Assembly (NCBI GenBank): GCA_027624035.1
Contig: JAQBUI010000041.1
Span: forward strand, 1 to 37,426
Length of the DNA: 37,426 nt
Source of the DNA: Pseudomonadota bacterium
GTDB lineage: Bacteria > Pseudomonadota > Gammaproteobacteria > Pseudomonadales > Azotimanducaceae
Reading direction: 5' to 3'
Below are positions 8,030 to 17,700 of this stretch, in pieces. The notes beneath the pieces are model-generated. The model saw only the letters and a list, made by a program, of their open reading frames with translations, was not told the DNA's origin and made no database searches. Each line of letters opens with the position of its first letter. Positions within the stretch are counted from its first letter, which is position 1. Both the position numbers and the translations under genes were made by a program.

Positions 8030-9031
8030 ATGAACAGAGTTCTGGCGCAAGCCGGTCGGATCATTAAGGCCGCTGTCTTGATGTGCGGGTTCTGCGGTAC
8101 AGAGGCACTGGCCTTTGGCGACGCCGACTGTACTTCCCGCGATGGGAACAGCCTGAAAGAGTATTTCCTTGGCACGGGTACAGTGGCCCTTGGGAGGGTC
8201 GCTTCCATTGAGCGGGCAGATTGGCAGAGCCGAGAAATCAGTGTCGAGGTGATCGAACTGTTTCAGGGCAGCATGCACGCCTTCGCCGTTCGCCTTTACG
8301 ACCACGACCAGGTCAACCTCGGCATCCTGGAGCCGTATACGGGGGAGGAGTATCTGTTCACAGCCAGATACTGGGCGGACGGCGGGTCGGTCGGCAGATT
8401 GGACGCAAAGAACTCGGAGGTCTGGTACCTGCCGTACCTGGATGAACAATGCCCGCAATGGCGCGAGTTTCTCGATCGGTGGCGACTTCCCGCTCAGGAC
8501 GCGCCGAAACATGTCAATCAGTACAGCAAGTTGTGGTGGGAGCTTCTGTTGGAAGACACGGGTTGGTCGGTCGAGAAGCTCACGTCACGCATCTCGAACA
8601 TTGAGCCGAGGATTCAGAAGAGCAGCCGCGGCATGGATTTCATTGTGGGTTACCGGTTTCGCGTCGATTGGTTTGCCATTGACCTGATTGACGAATTCAC
8701 GGTTTACCGATTCAGGGACAGCAGTCTGCCGAACTTCGAGTGGCTCGAACCCTCTTTGCTCAGGGACCACATCAGAAGACGCGAAGTGTTGCCCGATCGG
8801 CTTGCTTTTGCGTCTTCAGAACATCTTGACGATGAAATCCTTCAGGTCTCGGGTCGGCGCGTGGTGCTGGATTTCAAAGTGGTGCGAGGTGAAATCATCG
8901 GATCCGGTACCGTGGACCTTGATCGCGGCGCTAATGAGTGTCTGAATATCCGGGTTGAGCTGACCTCGGGCGAAATCAGCTCGGAAGCGGGCGTATGTGT
9001 TGTGGTCCGGACTGAGCCGCGGCACCGGTAA
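8030..9031 (+). CDS. Secreted protein of unknown function, possible NTR/TIMP-like N-terminal domain
   Basis: A 333-residue protein that I do not recognise as a named family. Residues 1-28 look like a Sec signal peptide (basic N-terminus, hydrophobic core AAVLMCGFCG, cleavage near ALAFG). The mature N-terminus begins DADC and continues with a strand-rich segment (GTVALGRVASIERA... VEVIELFQG... EEYLFTARYW... DEQCP) that has the cysteine and strand spacing of a netrin/TIMP-like module; this is a weak, by-eye resemblance. The C-terminal half (about 160-333) is beta-rich with no recognisable motif. It is divergent from the ECF sigma-factor gene with 224 bp between, so sigma-dependent expression is possible. 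Confidence 0.7.
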   Translation: MNRVLAQAGRIIKAAVLMCGFCGTEALAFGDADCTSRDGNSLKEYFLGTGTVALGRVASIERADWQSREISVEVIELFQGSMHAFAVRLYDHDQVNLGILEPYTGEEYLFTARYWADGGSVGRLDAKNSEVWYLPYLDEQCPQWREFLDRWRLPAQDAPKHVNQYSKLWWELLLEDTGWSVEKLTSRISNIEPRIQKSSRGMDFIVGYRFRVDWFAIDLIDEFTVYRFRDSSLPNFEWLEPSLLRDHIRRREVLPDRLAFASSEHLDDEILQVSGRRVVLDFKVVRGEIIGSGTVDLDRGANECLNIRVELTSGEISSEAGVCVVVRTEPRHR

Positions 9032-9162
9032 AGACTCTGCGCAAATCCCAGTATGACTGATCGAAGCATGCCGTTAACATGGGGTTGTCGAAGATCCTTG
9101 GTCCGCCGACGTGGGGGCTGTGGTATTCTCGCAGCTGTGCCACTATTTCACTGGTGTAGGGT

Positions 9163-9513
9163 GTGGACATCTATCATATCTGGTGCGACCTCAAACCCGG
9201 CGTGTCGGACACTGAGTTTGTCGATGCAGCCCAGACGTACCTCAATCACTTGAAGGCACAGGATCGGTTGGCCAGTTTCCGCATCACGCGGCGCAAGTTG
9301 GGGCTCGGTGCGGCGGGCTTACGGGAATTCCACCTGATGCTTGAGTTCACGGACCTGGCCCAGCTGGACAGTGCGTTCAACGAGGTCGCCTCAAGGGCCG
9401 ATCCGGTTGAGAGCTTTCATCATGCTGTCAATTCCAAAGTCAGCTCGGTCAGCTTTGCACTCTATCGGGACTTTCCCGACCCGGGCCGCCGGCGCGGCGA
9501 AGAAAAGTTTTAG
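9163..9513 (+). CDS. Small conserved protein resembling DUF6614
   Basis: A 116-residue soluble protein starting at GTG. The N-terminal MDIYHIWCDLKPG, the central FRITRRKLGLG and the C-terminal FALYRDFPDP are the recurrent conserved stretches I associate with DUF6614, a dimeric-ferredoxin-like alpha/beta protein family of unknown function found in Proteobacteria. The family name is from memory and should be tested. It is followed 10 bp later by the GFA gene and probably shares its mRNA. Confidence 0.75.
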   Translation: MDIYHIWCDLKPGVSDTEFVDAAQTYLNHLKAQDRLASFRITRRKLGLGAAGLREFHLMLEFTDLAQLDSAFNEVASRADPVESFHHAVNSKVSSVSFALYRDFPDPGRRRGEEKF

Positions 9514-9523
9514 GGAGGATATG

Positions 9524-10000
9524 ATGACAATCACCGGCAGCTGCCTGTGCGGCGGCGTCAGCTTCGAGATTGACGAGGCATCCGGCCCTTTTGAGATCTG
9601 TCATTGCAACCGCTGCCGCAAGGTTTCGGGAGGCAGTGGCATGCCAGTAATCGGTGTAAGAAAGGAACACTTCCGCTTCACCGCTGGCGAGGAACTCATC
9701 AGGACCTATACAGCGCCCGTGCTCTATCGCCCACCCGCTTACATTGTGCCCTTCTGCTCGGTTTGTGGTTCGCCATTGCCCCTGCCCAATGACGACTTTG
9801 ATGAACTGGAGATACCAGCGGGACTTTTGGATGCCGACCCCGGGATCAAGCCAGACAAACACATTTTTGTGGAATTTCTGCCCCAGTGGGATTCTATTGA
9901 CGATGACCTACCCACCTTTACACTGGAGCAGATCTACAAACACCGCACCGGCAACGATTTGCCACCGGGCTTTACCAGGAAACAACACGGCACTTCCTAG
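9524..10000 (+). CDS. GFA (glutathione-dependent formaldehyde-activating enzyme/CENP-V fold) family protein
   Basis: A 158-residue zinc protein of the Gfa/CENP-V fold. Cys ligands are seen in SCLCGGVSFEI, in ICHCNRCRKVSGG and in the distal PFCSVCGSPLP, which is the complete two-zinc set. The family includes S-(hydroxymethyl)glutathione synthase-like proteins, but most bacterial members are uncharacterised and the formaldehyde role should not be assumed. Two consecutive ATGs occur (9521 and 9524); the second is favoured because GGAGG then sits five bases upstream. It follows the DUF6614-like gene by 10 bp. Confidence 0.87.
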   Translation: MTITGSCLCGGVSFEIDEASGPFEICHCNRCRKVSGGSGMPVIGVRKEHFRFTAGEELIRTYTAPVLYRPPAYIVPFCSVCGSPLPLPNDDFDELEIPAGLLDADPGIKPDKHIFVEFLPQWDSIDDDLPTFTLEQIYKHRTGNDLPPGFTRKQHGTS

Positions 10001-10090
10001 CCTCCACGATCAAACATCGTTGGCGGCGTCTGCTCGGGCGCCCCTTCGCCGGATCACACGCCTGTACATGCGCGCATATTGACTTTCTCC

Positions 10091-10119
10091 ATGGCAGTTG
10101 TGACCATGATTCCTACAAT
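10091..10119 (+). promoter_or_regulatory. Candidate promoter of the GrdB-like selenoprotein gene
   Basis: ATGGCA (10091-10096) and TACAAT (10114-10119) are separated by 17 bp and end 18 bp before the ATG at 10138. The -10 matches five of six consensus bases. An alternative -35, TTGACT, lies at 10079-10084 but is too distant for the same -10. Confidence 0.4.
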
Positions 10120-10137
10120 CGCACCGGACCAGGTTGT

Positions 10138-11313
10138 ATGAGTGTTTTTGGAAAAGATGAAACAGCGATAGGGAAGTTTGCAGCGACCATGCCCGTACCG
10201 GAATTCGGCAAGGGCAGCTTCAATAGACCAAAACCGCTGAATCTGGCAAAAGTGGCGATTGTCACAACCGCTGCTCTTCATCAGGCAGGCAGGGACGGTT
10301 TTGAACTTGGTGACAGTGACTTTCATTATGAAACCCTACCCAGAGACGCCCGGGACCTGGCGCTCGGACATCATAGCGTCAACTTTGACAGGGGCGGCTT
10401 CGCTGCTGACATCAATGTTGTCTATCCGATTGATCGCCTGGAGGAGCTGGCTGACAACGGGTCCATCGGTGCGGTAGCCGAAAACCACTACGCTTTCGCA
10501 GGGAACCAGTCAGCGACCGTATCGGAGATCCGGTTGGATTCCGGGCCACTTTGCGCCAGACAAATGCTGAGTGAGGAAGTAGATATTGTGTTGCTTACCG
10601 GCACCTGACCCCTTTGTCCGCGTACCTTGTGTACGCTAGCGCACGTCTTTGAAGCAGCGGGTCTGTCCACTGTCGTTCTCACGGCAATGAGAGAAGTAGC
10701 GGAACGCATGAATGTTCCACGGGCCCTCTACACACCTTTCCCGGTAGGTCGGTCACTGGGGAAACCCGGGGACAAAGACTTTCAGCACAAGGTTCTGCAG
10801 GCCGCCTTTGGTCTACTGGAGGAACCCGAAGGCCCGGTGATCCGGGAATTTCCGGTCAGCATCAGCCCAATTGGCGGTGAGCCACTGGTTTGCGCACTCC
10901 CGCCCAGAATGAACACGGAACTGCACCCCGCGGTTGATGAGGCCGAGGCCCTAATGGCCGCCTATGACCGTGCCTACCAAAAGAACAAGAGAACCTCTAT
11001 TGGAATGAAGATCAGCGCGGAACAAGTTCCCGAAGCACTGGGCAGATTCGTGAGAATCACCGAAGGAGAACAGTGGGACGAAGTCGGATTCCCGTCTGAA
11101 TCAATCTATGGAACGGTTCACGACATACGCTGCTACTACGAAGAATTGGCCTGTGAACTGGCAGAGGGACCCATAGGCCCCTGGGCAACCGAGGAGTGGT
11201 TTTACGACAAGACCGAGGGCGGCCAACTCATCCTGAAAGCCAGGCGGGTCATGCGAGACCAGGGAGCGGATCAATCGATCTGGTTTGGCCTGGCTCCAGC
11301 GGGCAGAGAGTAA
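10138..11313 (+). CDS. GrdB/PrdB-like reductase-family selenoprotein, in-frame TGA at 10606-10608 read as selenocysteine
   Basis: Reading through one TGA gives a continuous 391-residue protein with Sec at position 157. The upstream part carries KVAIVTTAALHQAG, NVVYPIDRLEELADNGSIGAVAENHYAFAG and DIVLLTGT, and the downstream part begins PLCPRT and continues AHVFEAAGLSTVVLT and RALYTPFPVGRSLGKPGD. These are successive conserved blocks of the glycine/sarcosine/betaine/D-proline reductase selenoprotein B family, on both sides of the TGA and in the same frame. The family's redox motif is Cys or Sec-x-x-Cys at exactly this place, giving U-P-L-C here. A 6-bp hairpin starts 11 bases after the TGA. A plain nonsense mutation is the alternative, but the TGA falls on the redox codon and both halves look under selection. 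It lacks the neighbouring grd/prd subunits of the anaerobic amino-acid reductases, so its substrate is unknown. Confidence 0.8.
10620..10636 (+). promoter_or_regulatory. Candidate bacterial SECIS hairpin
   Basis: GCGTAC (10620-10625) and GTACGC (10631-10636) form a perfect 6-bp stem closing a five-base loop, CTTGT. The loop begins 17 bases after the TGA, within the distance expected for SelB-recognised bacterial SECIS elements, which lie inside the coding sequence. The loop G is at position four rather than one or two, which departs from the usual consensus. Confidence 0.5.
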
Positions 11314-11581
11314 AGCGTATGCTGTGGGGGTGAGGAGTCATCGGAACGTTTTCGCCGCAGACATGAGCTGACCCTGGAAGCGACGCCGATAGCGACCCGA
11401 CTCCTGCGACTTGGTCGCTGAATACCAGGAAATACCCCTTGCGCTAGTACGCGCCGTTTTGCGCCGCTTCAAGTTCTGAGGGTGTACGGTCGCGAGAGGT
11501 CGCCGACACTCGAGAGAGGCGAACGATGTCGGGCAGGTTCCTTTGTGCGCTACACTGGAGGGAGTCAAAGAGGGATAGCCC

Positions 11582-12883
11582 ATGTACACGCTTCCGCATC
11601 AGTGCGAGTTTCTGTCTGACGAGTGGCTGGAGGTCAGCCGTGATTTCCTGGTGGCAGAATGCAAACGGCGGGGCAGCGAACTGCCGCCCTTTTCCATCAG
11701 CGAAGCGTTCACCGATGCGCCGCCCCATCTGAAGCTGGCCGGCAACCGCGCAACCTGGCAGCTTTCCTGGGATGGCGCCTTGTTGAACGTATCCAGAGGC
11801 TTCAACCCGAAGGCGGACCTATGCGTCGAGGGAGACTATCAGGCCGTATTGCTCACCGCACAGACGGTTGGCATGCAGGCACCGGGTGTGATGGATGCCG
11901 CAATGGCCGAGATGCGCCACTGGTTCGGAGATGACTGTCTGCGTATGGATGGTCGAATTGAAGATCGTGCGGTGATCGATCTGCTGTCACTGCACCACGA
12001 TCACATGGCCCGTAAGACTGTAGAGAATCCTGATCTCGAACATCGCGCCCGCCGTCAGGGGCTCATCGGACAGATCAGGCAGTTGGAGGAAGATGGCTAC
12101 GCCATCATTGAGAGCGCCATCACGCCCGCGTTTGCAGACCTGGTGCGCGAATCCACTATCCGGGCCATCATGTCGCACCAGACGAGTTCTCTTAACTGGA
12201 TGCTTTACCACGGTGTGGAGTTCGAAAAGATCATCCAGAATCCGCTGCTGCTGACGCTGATCGATGCCACCCTGGGTCGCGGTGCAGTGGCCGCTTCGAT
12301 TTCGTCCATCAAACGAGGGCCCGGCAAAGGATTGATCAAACTCCACACTGACTACTCGGAGATTCCCGAGCCGTACCCGGAGTTCTCCATGACCGGAGTC
12401 GGCGTCTGGTCCTTCGAGGACTGGCATGAGGCATCCGGGCCAACCTGGCTGGTGCCGGGCAGCCACAAGCTCCGAAGAGGGCCCAGGAAGGGCGAGGCGG
12501 CAGACGGCGTTCCCATAGAAATGCCGAAAGGCTCCGTGGTCTACTTTCACCACGGTGTCTGGCACTGGCAGGGAGACCGCACAGAACCGGGCGAGCGCAT
12601 CACGCTTCATTCCCATTTCAATCGAGGCATTCTGCGCAGTCTGGAACCGAAGCGGGTCGACGTCCAACTCCTGCACCGCAACCCCCCACGCCTGGGGGAA
12701 ATACTCGGGGAGGACGACTGGTACGACAAAATGACCGCATCTGGTCGAGATTACATGCGCTTCAACCATACGATGAATCTCAACCGATTCACCGATGAGG
12801 CAAAGGCGCGGATTGCGGCAAACTGGAATCTTGAGGACCGGGCCCGGGAGCGGTTGCAACGGTCACGGCCACCGGCAGCCTGA
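11582..12883 (+). CDS. PhyH-family Fe(II)/2-oxoglutarate oxygenase with N-terminal SCP2-like domain
   Basis: A 433-residue two-part protein. Residues about 1-135 (FLVAECKRRG... NRATWQLSWDGALLNVSRGFNPKADLCVEGDYQAVLLTAQ) resemble the SCP2 sterol-carrier fold, a lipid-binding module; this is inferred from pattern only. Residues about 155-420 are a PhyH oxygenase: EEDGYAIIESAI opening, H-T-D in KLHTDYSEIP, WLVPGSHKLRRGP turn, distal His in YFHHGVWHWQGDRTEPGERITLHSHF with a following Arg for 2-oxoglutarate. The fusion suggests a hydrophobic or lipid-like substrate held by the first domain. A second PhyH gene follows 21 bp downstream; the two are probably co-expressed. Confidence 0.83.
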   Translation: MYTLPHQCEFLSDEWLEVSRDFLVAECKRRGSELPPFSISEAFTDAPPHLKLAGNRATWQLSWDGALLNVSRGFNPKADLCVEGDYQAVLLTAQTVGMQAPGVMDAAMAEMRHWFGDDCLRMDGRIEDRAVIDLLSLHHDHMARKTVENPDLEHRARRQGLIGQIRQLEEDGYAIIESAITPAFADLVRESTIRAIMSHQTSSLNWMLYHGVEFEKIIQNPLLLTLIDATLGRGAVAASISSIKRGPGKGLIKLHTDYSEIPEPYPEFSMTGVGVWSFEDWHEASGPTWLVPGSHKLRRGPRKGEAADGVPIEMPKGSVVYFHHGVWHWQGDRTEPGERITLHSHFNRGILRSLEPKRVDVQLLHRNPPRLGEILGEDDWYDKMTASGRDYMRFNHTMNLNRFTDEAKARIAANWNLEDRARERLQRSRPPAA

Positions 12884-12904
12884 TGCTCTAAACGGAAACA
12901 ACCT

Positions 12905-13795
12905 ATGGCAAGCCTACCCATTCTTCCACCAGACTCATCCCCGGAGACCATCGCTGAGGCCACGGCCAAAGAGGGTGCGTGTATCATTGAGGGCGTGCTG
13001 GACGATGCCACAATAGACCGTTTCCTGGCCGAGGCCGACCCCTTCGTAGACGCCACCCCGGAGGGGCGCGATGACTTCAGCGGACGCCACACCAGGCGAA
13101 CCGGCGCGCTCGTAGCGCGCGTGCCTTCATCCCGCGAGATCGTCATGAATCCGGCGATTGTTGCTGCAGCGAACACGTTCCTCGCACCCTACACCAACCT
13201 AATCATTCTGCATCTGACCCAAACGATCTTCATCGGCCCAGGGCAGGGTTCGCAGCCGCTGCACCGCGACCGACTTGCGTGGGGTGGCTACATTCCCCGG
13301 TCCATAGAACCGCAGTTCAACACCATCTGGGCCCTGACAGACTTCACGGCGGAGAACGGCGCCACGCGCGTTGTACCCGGCAGCAATCACTGGCCGGACG
13401 AACAGCGGGCCGAGTCAGACCAGATCTGCCAGGCCGAGATGAGCCGGGGCTCCGTTCTGATCTACTCCGGTTCGGTGATCCATTCCGGCGGGCAGAACAA
13501 CACCGAAGCCGTACGCAAGGGGCTCAACATTACCTACTGCCTGGCCTGGCTGCGTCAGGAGGAAAACCAGTACCTCTCCTGCCCGCCGCACATTGCGAGG
13601 CACCTGGACTCAGAGTTGCAGGCACTGCTCGGCTATACCATGGGCAACTATGCCCTCGGCTATTTCTCTGACCCGGACATGTCGATGGGCAAAGGCGCAG
13701 GCGAACTGGAGCCAGAGCAGCTTACGGGTGGCAGGAGCGACGGGGTAGCGGTTCCATCGTCTGGCGCTAATTACAGGGAGGGCAGCTGGCAATGA
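12905..13795 (+). CDS. PhyH-family Fe(II)/2-oxoglutarate oxygenase
   Basis: A 296-residue PhyH protein. It has the GACIIEGVLDDATIDRFLAEAD opening helix-strand, H-R-D in QPLHRDRLAW, the TRVVPGSNHWP turn, and the distal His in YSGSVIHSGGQNNT followed by RKGLNITYCLAWLRQEENQYL. This is the standard small-molecule hydroxylase form. Its last four bases (ATGA) contain the start codon of the methyltransferase, so the two are translationally coupled and likely act on one substrate. Confidence 0.87.
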   Translation: MASLPILPPDSSPETIAEATAKEGACIIEGVLDDATIDRFLAEADPFVDATPEGRDDFSGRHTRRTGALVARVPSSREIVMNPAIVAAANTFLAPYTNLIILHLTQTIFIGPGQGSQPLHRDRLAWGGYIPRSIEPQFNTIWALTDFTAENGATRVVPGSNHWPDEQRAESDQICQAEMSRGSVLIYSGSVIHSGGQNNTEAVRKGLNITYCLAWLRQEENQYLSCPPHIARHLDSELQALLGYTMGNYALGYFSDPDMSMGKGAGELEPEQLTGGRSDGVAVPSSGANYREGSWQ

Positions 13796-14574
13796 CGAAC
13801 GATCTTGCACACCAGTACCGTGACGGCCGCAACCTGAATGCCAGGATGAAGTTGCATCGTCAGTTCACGCCACCGGGTGAGGACATATGGGATTTTGTGT
13901 GGTCGCGGTACCGCTTCGCGGACACCGACAGAGTCTGTGAGGTTGGCGCCGGAACCGGGGCCTTTTGGTGTCATCAAGCGGCGCGGATGTCCCGGGCGTC
14001 ACTGATACTGACGGATCTTTCTGTCGGCATGCTGGCAGAACTGCAGCAGAATATGTCTCCGTCCTGGCAGGCTTGTTTTGCCCGGGCCACTGCGGAGGCA
14101 TTGCCATTCGCCAGCAACAGCATGACCGTTGGACTGGCGCACTTCATGCTCTATCACGTGGTGAACAAGGCTGCCGCGCTAAGGGAGTTAAGACGGGTTG
14201 TATCGTCACCGGACGGGTGGATCGGTGTCATCCTCAATCACCCGGACGCAACGCGGCGGATATTCAACCTTATGCTTGAGGTTGATGGCTCTCTTGAGAT
14301 ACCCGCGAGTGATGCCGAACGATTCCACACGGATGCCGGTCTCTCCTTGCTGCAACAGCACTTTGATGAGATCGAACAGCATCAGTATCGGTGCGAGATG
14401 GCGATTACCGATCCTGCCCTGGTGGCTGGCTACGCGCAGTCCTCAGAGAGGGTACAGGTTCTGGGACTGACGGACAGCTACTGGCGTGAGTACAGGCGCC
14501 GTGTGGCGGATGAGATTGAGCGCACCGGGGCATTTTCCGTCACCAAGGGCAGCACCATATTTGTGTGCCGGTAA
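13792..14574 (+). CDS. Class I SAM-dependent methyltransferase
   Basis: A 260-residue Rossmann-fold methyltransferase. Motif I is VCEVGAGTGAFWCHQA, motif II acidic SAM-ribose contact is LILTDLSVGML, motif III is ATAEALPFASNSMTVGLAHFMLYHV, in the pattern of the Methyltransf_11/25 families that modify small molecules. It overlaps the preceding oxygenase by four bases. Together with the two PhyH genes it makes an oxidise-then-methylate unit. The acceptor is not deducible. Confidence 0.88.
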   Translation: MTNDLAHQYRDGRNLNARMKLHRQFTPPGEDIWDFVWSRYRFADTDRVCEVGAGTGAFWCHQAARMSRASLILTDLSVGMLAELQQNMSPSWQACFARATAEALPFASNSMTVGLAHFMLYHVVNKAAALRELRRVVSSPDGWIGVILNHPDATRRIFNLMLEVDGSLEIPASDAERFHTDAGLSLLQQHFDEIEQHQYRCEMAITDPALVAGYAQSSERVQVLGLTDSYWREYRRRVADEIERTGAFSVTKGSTIFVCR

Positions 14575-14735
14575 CCGCTTCGCGTCCTTTTCCAGGAACA
14601 TTCGAAATCCCAGCTAGCGCTCGGTCAGTTCATCGTAAAGCCTTGTTTCGTTTGTGGTAATGCCTGGATGATCAACATTCGCTTTCGACACCCGGTTATT
14701 GGACAATCGATGCGGGATTTGAGGAACACGGACCT

Positions 14736-17700
14736 TTGGCCAGGCTCAAGTCAGACGATGTCAGCGTTCGTATTTCCGGCGCCGATGAGAACAACCTGAA
14801 GCACATAGATGCCGACTTCTCGACAGGATTGACCGTGGTCACAGGTGTGTCCGGTTCGGGTAAGTCCTCACTGGTTTTCGATACACTGTATCAGGAGGCT
14901 CGCCGCCACTTCATGGAGTTGTTTGTCGGTGCTCGTGCGCCTCAGAATGCGCCGGTACATGCGCAGCGCATAGACGGTCTGGCACCGACGGTGGCGATCG
15001 GACAGGATCTGCTGAATCGCAACCCCGGTTCCACGGTCGCGACCTTTTCAGGCCTGTTCCCATTTCTGAGATTGCTGTACGTGCACTATGGGCAACGGTA
15101 CTGCGCACGCTGCGGTGAACCCATGCAGACGTTACCTGACGAAGACCTGGTCGCCCGGGTACGCGATGCCACGTCTATTGCCGGTCAACTGGTCACGGAG
15201 GTGGTTGGCAGTCATGAAACACTGCTCGTGTCGCTGGTGGAACTCGTAGGCCAGGGGCGGTTGCGCGTTGACGGGCGCTTGTACAACCAGGACGAGCGTC
15301 TGGACGGCAAACGAGCGCACACGATTCAGATTTCCTTTGAGGCTGTCGAGGACACGGGTGCTGCGCGTCGCCTGGTGGACGATTGTCGTTCGCTGGGTGT
15401 CGACGTCATGGTACTGGACGACCAAACGGTTTCGATGAGCGATTCCTGCGTCGCTTGTGGCGAGTGGTTTGCTCCTCTCGAAGTGGTGCACTTCAAGACG
15501 CCTTGTATTTCCTGCGCAGGACGGGGGGGCAGCGACTGTGCCAATACCGGACTGCATCCCGCGGCCGCGTCGGTACGCTGGCAGGGATTTAACCTGACGC
15601 GGCTGTCTGAACTCACGATTGATGCCGTAGCAGAGCTCGTCGAGAGTGCCCCGCCAGGTGGATACGATGCGCGGTTATACCTTGAAATGAAGCGACGACT
15701 CGACGCGTTGCAGACCGCAGGCCTCGGTTACCTGGCCCTCAATCGTCCCGCGCCGTCACTGTCGCGTGGCGAGGGGCAGCGGATCCGGCTGGCGGTCGTA
15801 TTGACCAGTCGTTTGCAGGAGATCATTCACATCCTGGATGAGCCCACGATCGGCCTTCATGCGGCGGACGTGCAACGCCTGATGCCCGCGTTCCGCGATC
15901 TGCCTGGTCCGGTCATCTACGTTGAACACGATCGGATTGCCGCGGCGACAGCGGACTGGTGTATTGACATTGGACCGGGTGCTGGTGCGCGAGGTGGGAA
16001 TGTCAGTTTCGCGGGTTCTCCAGCGGCCTTGTGGCAGTCGGACACGATCACTGGTCGATACTTCAGTCTGCGCGAGGCGCCGTCGATCCCCTTGTTACGC
16101 GAGCAAGCACTGGATTTCATTACCGTCCACGATGCGGGCCTGCACAATCTACAGCACGTCACCGCTCGTTTTGCGCGAGGCCGGCTCAATGTGGTCACCG
16201 GAGTATCAGGATCCGGGAAGAGCACGCTGGTCACACGGGTGCTTGCCGGGTCTCTGGGCAATGAACCCACGGGCTGCCGGGAAGTTACGGGGGCCGGCCT
16301 CAAGCCGCTGGTTATCGATCAGTCACCAATCGGCAAAAATCCACGCTCCAATCCGGCAACCTATACGAAGCTCGCTGAAGTCGTTCGCACGCTGTTTGCC
16401 AACGTGTCGGGGTTGTCCCCCTCTCATTTCACGTTTAATCGGAAAGAAGGCGCCTGCCCTGAGTGCGAGGGCATGGGTGCGATCGAGGTGGGGATGCGTT
16501 TCCTGCCGTCCGCGTGGCTCACATGTTCGGTCTGCCAGGGTGCCCGGTTCACCGAGGAAGTGCTGACCCATATGTTGCCGGTCAATGACCGGGAATTGAA
16601 CATCTCCGATTTCCTGGAACTGTCTGTGACTGAAGCGAAAGAGGTGTTTGATTCCCTTGAGGGCGATGTTAAATCGCTAACGGAAGAAAAGCGTCGTACT
16701 GCGGTCAGGTTGCTTGAGGCGCTCAATGATATTGGGCTCGGTTACCTCGCGCTAGGTCAGTCGTCGCCGTCGCTGTCCGGTGGTGAGGCGCAGCGAGTGA
16801 AACTGGCTAAACATCTCGGCGGAAGAAACCTCAAAGACAAACTGCTCATCCTGGATGAACCCACCACTGGTCTGCACCCGAGTGACGTCTCTGGGCTGCT
16901 CGTTATCCTTGACCGACTGGTGCGCCAGGGAGCGACCATCATTGTGGTGGAACACAATCTCGATGTTGTCAAAGCCGCTGACTGGATTGTCGATATGGGA
17001 CCCGGATCGGGGCCGTCAGGAGGACGGGTCGTCTACGAAGGTCCGTTTGCGGATCTGCGCGGCATTGAGGAGTCGGTCACAGCACGCGCGATTGCCGACG
17101 ATACGGCGCTGACACCGAGCGACCCAATAGCGAAACGTGCGCCTTGCGAAACGGTGATCTGCATTCGCGGCGCGAAGGCCAATAACCTCGATAACGTGGA
17201 TGTTGATATTCCCAAGGGTAAACTGACCGCAGTGACGGGAATATCCGGGTCTGGGAAATCCAGCCTGGTCCGTGATGTGCTCGAAGTTGAGGCGAGACGT
17301 CGATACCTGGAAAGCCTGTCGATGTATGAACGACAGGGGTTCAGTGAGGGCGTCGAGGCGAAGGTCGACAGCGTTCAGGGGCTTGGGGTCACGTTGCCCC
17401 TGGCCGCGGGTCGGCGATTCCGGAATCCGAGATTGACGGTGGGTACCGCCACCGACATGACCCATCATCTGGCGGCGCTGTTGTCTCGTCTGGGAGACAG
17501 GCGTTGCCCGGACTGTGACGATGTGCTGGAAAGAGTGGCCAGCCGCTGGTGTTGCCCGCGATGTCATGACGACAAGGGCCGGTTACCTGAACCACGCCAT
17601 TTCATTGCCAACATCTATGGATCGGCGTGTCTTACCTGTCAGGGCATGGGCGCATTGCGGCAACCCAATGTGGACAAACTGATCATAGCGCCAGAGAAAC

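Noticed and set aside
10138..10608. Separate 156-residue protein ending at the TGA, with a second protein starting at the TTG at 10627
   Set aside because: Family blocks continue in the same frame on both sides, the second part lacks a Shine-Dalgarno, and the TGA falls on the redox Sec/Cys codon, so one selenoprotein explains it better.
11314..11581. Possible small minus-strand gene in the 268-bp gap before the SCP2/PhyH gene
   Set aside because: The translation is Arg/Ser-rich, without motif or ribosome site, and runs into the start of the next gene. I see only short imperfect inverted repeats here.
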